Below, in pieces: positions 7,548-12,417 of a DNA stretch of 12,417 bases; the stretch's first letter is position 1, and each line of letters starts with the position of its first letter. The notes under the pieces were generated by a model, which was not told the DNA's origin, made no database searches, and saw only the letters and a list, made by a program, of their open reading frames with translations. This DNA comes from Oscillospiraceae bacterium. Its GTDB lineage: Bacteria > Bacillota > Clostridia > Oscillospirales > Acutalibacteraceae. Location of the stretch: NCBI GenBank assembly GCA_003499325.1, contig DNIP01000005.1:548-12964 (forward strand), read 5' to 3'. The position numbers and the translations under genes were made by a program.

Positions 7548-7576
7548 TTGACTTCAAGATTGAATGAGGGTATTAT
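7548..7576 (+). promoter_or_regulatory. Sigma-A-type promoter of the V-ATPase operon
   Basis: TTGACT (7548-7553) and TATTAT (7571-7576) are separated by an optimal 17 bp, each matching five of six consensus bases. Transcription would start near 7583, giving a leader of about 25 nt before the first gene. The surrounding 7440-7570 region is AT-rich, as is usual for a strong upstream element. Confidence 0.75.
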
Positions 7577-7607
7577 AGGAGAGAATTCACAATATGGTGG
7601 TGAAACT

Positions 7608-7919
7608 ATGGCAGTATCCACAATAGATAGAGTCAGAGAAGCGGAGCAAAAAGCGAATGAAAAGCAGAACGCCGCTGAGCTCGAAGCCGAGCAGATGATC
7701 GAGAATGCAAAGCAGCGCGCACAGCAGATGATCGCGGACGCAAAGAAGAAAGCGGATGACTTCGATCACAGGGCGGCTGTCGAAGCGCAGTCCCGCGCTG
7801 ACGAGATCATCCGTGACCGCAGGGCGAAGGCTCAGGCTCAAGCACAAGCGCTCTCTGAAAAAACGCTTAAGCAAAAGCAAAACGTGATCAATAAGCTGAT
7901 TCAGGAAACCTTGAGTTAG
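7608..7919 (+). CDS. ntpF: V-type ATP synthase subunit H/G-like (peripheral stalk)
   Basis: A 103-residue, strongly helical protein rich in Ala, Glu, Lys and Gln, with heptad-like coiled coil over nearly its whole length (for example AELEAEQMIENAKQRAQQM). This is the pattern of the peripheral-stalk subunit of archaeal/bacterial V-type ATPases (AhaH, NtpF or subunit G). Such proteins pair with subunit E to form the stator that ties the catalytic head to subunit I. Identity rests mostly on composition, size and position as first gene of the operon. The start at 7608 is preceded by GGTGG (7596-7600) 7 nt away, and the promoter at 7548-7576 excludes the longer open frame from 7506. Low sequence complexity limits certainty about the exact family. 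Confidence 0.8.
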   Translation: MAVSTIDRVREAEQKANEKQNAAELEAEQMIENAKQRAQQMIADAKKKADDFDHRAAVEAQSRADEIIRDRRAKAQAQAQALSEKTLKQKQNVINKLIQETLS

Positions 7920-7993
7920 TCTATTGTTTTCATGCGAGGTATTTCCTCGGCAATTTCAACCGTTTATTATAATACGCAGTAAGGAGGAGCATC
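7920..7993 (+). other. Spacer with small hairpin between stalk gene and ntpI
   Basis: TGCGAGG (7933-7939) pairs with CCTCGGCA (7945-7952) through 7 bp with one bulged G and a TATTT loop. There is no T-run, so termination is unlikely; an RNA stability or processing role is possible. TATAAT at 7968-7973 lacks a matching -35. This 74-nt gap is the largest inside the ATPase operon. Confidence 0.4.
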
Positions 7994-10505
<2,512 letters not shown>

Positions 10506-10517
10506 TCGGAGAAAAAT

Positions 10518-11099
10518 ATGTCCGGTATTGATAAAATCATACAAGAGATAGAAAACAACACGGTGCAGTCCTGTGATTCTGTCCTCGCTCAGGCGCGTCA
10601 AAAGGCGGATGCCATCATTGCCGACGCACAGAAACAGGCAGATCAGATCGTCGCTGACGGCAAGGACAGAACTGCCGCCCATGTTGCAGATATCAAAAAG
10701 CGCGGTGATTCCGCCGCGGAGCTCGAAGAAAAACGCGTCATGCTGTACACCAAGCAGCAGATCATCAACACCATGCTTCAAGAGGGCTTAGCGACTGCAA
10801 AAAGTCTGCCCAAGGACGAATATTTCGCGCTCATCAAGAGCATGGTCGCGAAGTATTCGATGGAGGATGACGGCGTGATCTTCTTCGGCGAAAACGACAA
10901 GGATCGTTTACCTGCGGATTTTCTCAAAGAATTGAATCAGGCGGCGAAGGGCAGTATGGTTCTGTCGGATCAGTCTGCTCCCATCGACGCGGGTTTCATT
11001 CTGAAATACGGCGGCATTGAGCAGAATTGCTCTTTCGACGCCATCTTTGCGGGTGAAGCGGAGAATCTCTCCGACAAAGCCGGCAGGCTGTTGTTCTGA
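10518..11099 (+). CDS. ntpE: V-type ATP synthase subunit E (peripheral stalk)
   Basis: Peripheral-stalk subunit that binds the top of the catalytic head and pairs with the H/G-type stalk protein. 193 residues, usual size. Residues 1 to about 95 are a charged helix with right-handed-coil character (QARQKADAIIADAQKQADQI). The C-terminal globular domain ends with the family-typical AGFILKYGGIEQNCSFDAI near 157-176. The alternating Ala/Lys/Asp helix resembles the stalk protein at 7608, as expected for heterodimer partners. CGGAG at 10507-10511 is 6 nt before the ATG; the gap to ntpK is 12 nt. The ATPase genes share one direction with short gaps and no internal terminators, consistent with a single operon. 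Confidence 0.94.
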   Translation: MSGIDKIIQEIENNTVQSCDSVLAQARQKADAIIADAQKQADQIVADGKDRTAAHVADIKKRGDSAAELEEKRVMLYTKQQIINTMLQEGLATAKSLPKDEYFALIKSMVAKYSMEDDGVIFFGENDKDRLPADFLKELNQAAKGSMVLSDQSAPIDAGFILKYGGIEQNCSFDAIFAGEAENLSDKAGRLLF

Positions 11100-11113
11100 T
11101 AAGGAGGGTTATC

Positions 11114-12079
11114 ATGCAGCAGGATTATACTTATGCTGTGGCTCGTATCAGATTCAAAGAGACTAAGCTGCTGTCCGACGCCGATCTCAACGCGCTGCTG
11201 ATGTCCGCGGACGCGGACGCTGTCATGCGTCTGCTACGCGACAAGGGCTGGGGCGATAATTCCGATCACCTTCCCGAGGAGCTGCTTTCGATCGAGGAAA
11301 ACAAGCTCTGGGAATTCATCAACGAGACGATCGACGATATCAGCGTGCTCAACTTCCTGTTGATCCCGAACGATTATCACAATCTCAAGGTCATCTTGAA
11401 GTGCATCACGCGCGATATCGAGCCCGACGGCTTGCTGATCGAGGATTCCGTCGAGGACGCAAAGGCGATCTATCAGGCGGTCAAGACGCGTGAATACCAT
11501 GATCTGCCCGAATATATGCGGGACGTCGCACAGGAAGCGATGACGACGCTGTTGCAGACCTCCGACGGTCAGCTCTGCGATATCATCGTGGATAAGGCGT
11601 GCATGGAGCATGTGTACCGGCTCGGCAAGGAAAGCGAGAGCGATATGATCCGCCTGTATTGCGAAATGTTCGTAGCGGCGGCGGATATCAAGATCGCGAT
11701 CCGTTGCGCGAATACTAAGAAAAAGATCGATTTCATTCGCAGAGCGTTAGCTGAGTGCGATACGCTTAACGTCGAAAGACTGGCACAGGCGGCGTCCGAG
11801 GGCAGGGAAGAGGTCATCAATTATCTCTCCTCGACCGACTACCGTTCCGCTGTTGACGCGATCGAAGTCTCAATGTCCGCCTTTGAGAAATGGTGCGACG
11901 ACTATATGACGAATGCCATGAAGCCCCAGAAATGGGAGCCCTTCGGCATCGGCCCCGTTGTTGCCTATATCATCGCGCGGCAGAATGAGATCAAGGCGGT
12001 GCGGATGATCCTCTCCGCCAAGCTCAACCATCTGTCTGAGAATACGATCAAAGAAAGACTGAGGGATATGTATGTCTGA
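11114..12079 (+). CDS. ntpC: V-type ATP synthase subunit C (d subunit, rotor connector)
   Basis: Central-stalk connector (eukaryotic subunit d, Thermus subunit C) that seats the rotor shaft on the K ring. 321 residues, all-helical and within the family range. The N-terminal YAVARIRFKETKLLSDADL and the C-terminal AYIIARQNEIKAVRMIL... ending in RLRDMYV are family hallmarks. AAGGAGG is 6 nt before the ATG and the gap to ntpE is 14 nt. The last 8 nt overlap the start of the F-subunit gene, with ATG at 12072 inside this reading frame, so the two rotor-shaft subunits are probably translated in a coupled way. Confidence 0.94.
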   Translation: MQQDYTYAVARIRFKETKLLSDADLNALLMSADADAVMRLLRDKGWGDNSDHLPEELLSIEENKLWEFINETIDDISVLNFLLIPNDYHNLKVILKCITRDIEPDGLLIEDSVEDAKAIYQAVKTREYHDLPEYMRDVAQEAMTTLLQTSDGQLCDIIVDKACMEHVYRLGKESESDMIRLYCEMFVAAADIKIAIRCANTKKKIDFIRRALAECDTLNVERLAQAASEGREEVINYLSSTDYRSAVDAIEVSMSAFEKWCDDYMTNAMKPQKWEPFGIGPVVAYIIARQNEIKAVRMILSAKLNHLSENTIKERLRDMYV

Positions 12080-12392
12080 GAGAATAGCTGTTTTCGGCGA
12101 TAAAGAGAGCGTCTACGGCTTTGCCGCTCTCGGTCTTGACACCTATTTTTTTGATCCCGCTCAAGACAATGTCGCCGCGTTCAGAAAGCTGTGCCAGAGT
12201 CAAAGCTACAGCATCATTTATATCACGGAGGCAGCCGCTTCCTTTTTAGAGAAAGAAATTGAAAAGTATCGCAGTGAGCCGTCACCCGCAATCATCCTGA
12301 TCCCGGGTGTGACCGGCAATACCGGCGAGGGCATGGCGGCGGTAAAGACCTCGGTCGAGAAAGCCGTCGGCAGCGATATATTTAATGAGTGA
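12072..12392 (+). CDS. ntpG: V-type ATP synthase subunit F
   Basis: Small central-stalk subunit that binds subunit D and the catalytic hexamer (called atpF in V-type nomenclature, NtpG in E. hirae). 106 residues, normal length, with a Rossmann-like alpha/beta order: IAVFGDKESVYGFAALG at the N-terminus, an IIYITEAA strand-helix, and IILIPGV leading to the C-terminal helix ending KAVGSDIFNE. The start overlaps ntpC by 8 nt and has no strong ribosome site of its own (GAGGGATATGT upstream), consistent with translational coupling. The stop TGA at 12390-12392 is also the first three bases of a heptamer repeat array. Genes for A, B and D are expected next, outside the window. Confidence 0.93.
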   Translation: MSERIAVFGDKESVYGFAALGLDTYFFDPAQDNVAAFRKLCQSQSYSIIYITEAAASFLEKEIEKYRSEPSPAIILIPGVTGNTGEGMAAVKTSVEKAVGSDIFNE

Positions 12393-12417
12393 TCAGCGGT
12401 CAGTGATCAGTGATCAG
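12390..12417. repeat. Tandem 7-bp repeat, four units, runs off window
   Basis: Four contiguous heptamers fill the last 28 bases: TGATCAG (12390), CGGTCAG (12397), TGATCAG (12404) and TGATCAG (12411). The second unit differs at its first three positions. Each standard unit contains the palindrome TGATCA. The array starts exactly at the stop codon of the F-subunit gene and may continue beyond the window. The family is not recognised. Confidence 0.8.

Noticed and set aside
7968..7973. Internal promoter before ntpI (perfect TATAAT)
   Set aside because: No -35-like hexamer lies 16-19 bp upstream and no extended -10 TG is present.
12390..12417. CRISPR array or site-specific recombination site
   Set aside because: The units are only 7 bp, contiguous and without spacers, and no cas or integrase gene is nearby.

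Overview
The window is ordinary chromosomal sequence from a Gram-positive, endospore-forming member of the Clostridia. A Ruminococcaceae/Oscillospirales-like host is my inference. The evidence is the spoIIGA-sigE sporulation pair, strong AGGAGG-type ribosome sites, a clostridial-style DnaE, an ATP-dependent PfkA and a V-type ATPase operon, in DNA of moderate GC content. I saw no phage, plasmid, transposase, CRISPR, tRNA or rRNA signal.

Left part (1-5323), plus strand. It holds the 3' three quarters of dnaE, a strong terminator, a sigma-A-like promoter, pfkA, and close behind pfkA a 499-residue protein of unknown function with an acidic linker and C-terminal MORN repeats. A weaker hairpin follows. 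pfkA and the MORN gene look co-transcribed.

Middle (5324-7349). A small predicted lipoprotein gene (plus strand) converges on spoIIGA-sigE (minus strand), and the two units share a hairpin likely to act as a bidirectional terminator. SpoIIGA is the membrane protease that removes the pro-sequence of sigma-E, so substrate and processing enzyme are made together with a 4-nt gap. sigG, which often follows sigE in other spore formers, is absent here.

Right part (7350-12417). A 258-nt divergent intergenic region separates spoIIGA from a V-type ATPase operon in the order H/G-type stalk subunit, I, K, E, C, F; the catalytic A, B and D genes presumably lie beyond the window. The K subunit keeps every residue position known to bind Na+ in the Enterococcus hirae rotor ring, so Na+ coupling is predicted. 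The divergent region has a normal sigma-A promoter for the ATPase. For spoIIGA it has a promoter with an abnormally long -35/-10 spacer (21 bp) and Spo0A-box-like heptamers, which resembles the Spo0A-activated spoIIG promoter of Bacillus subtilis.

The window ends in four contiguous 7-bp repeat units, the first of which overlaps the stop codon of the F-subunit gene. No clearly new biological system is visible. The most open points are the MORN protein behind pfkA, the divergent control region, the small lipoprotein and the terminal heptamer repeat.
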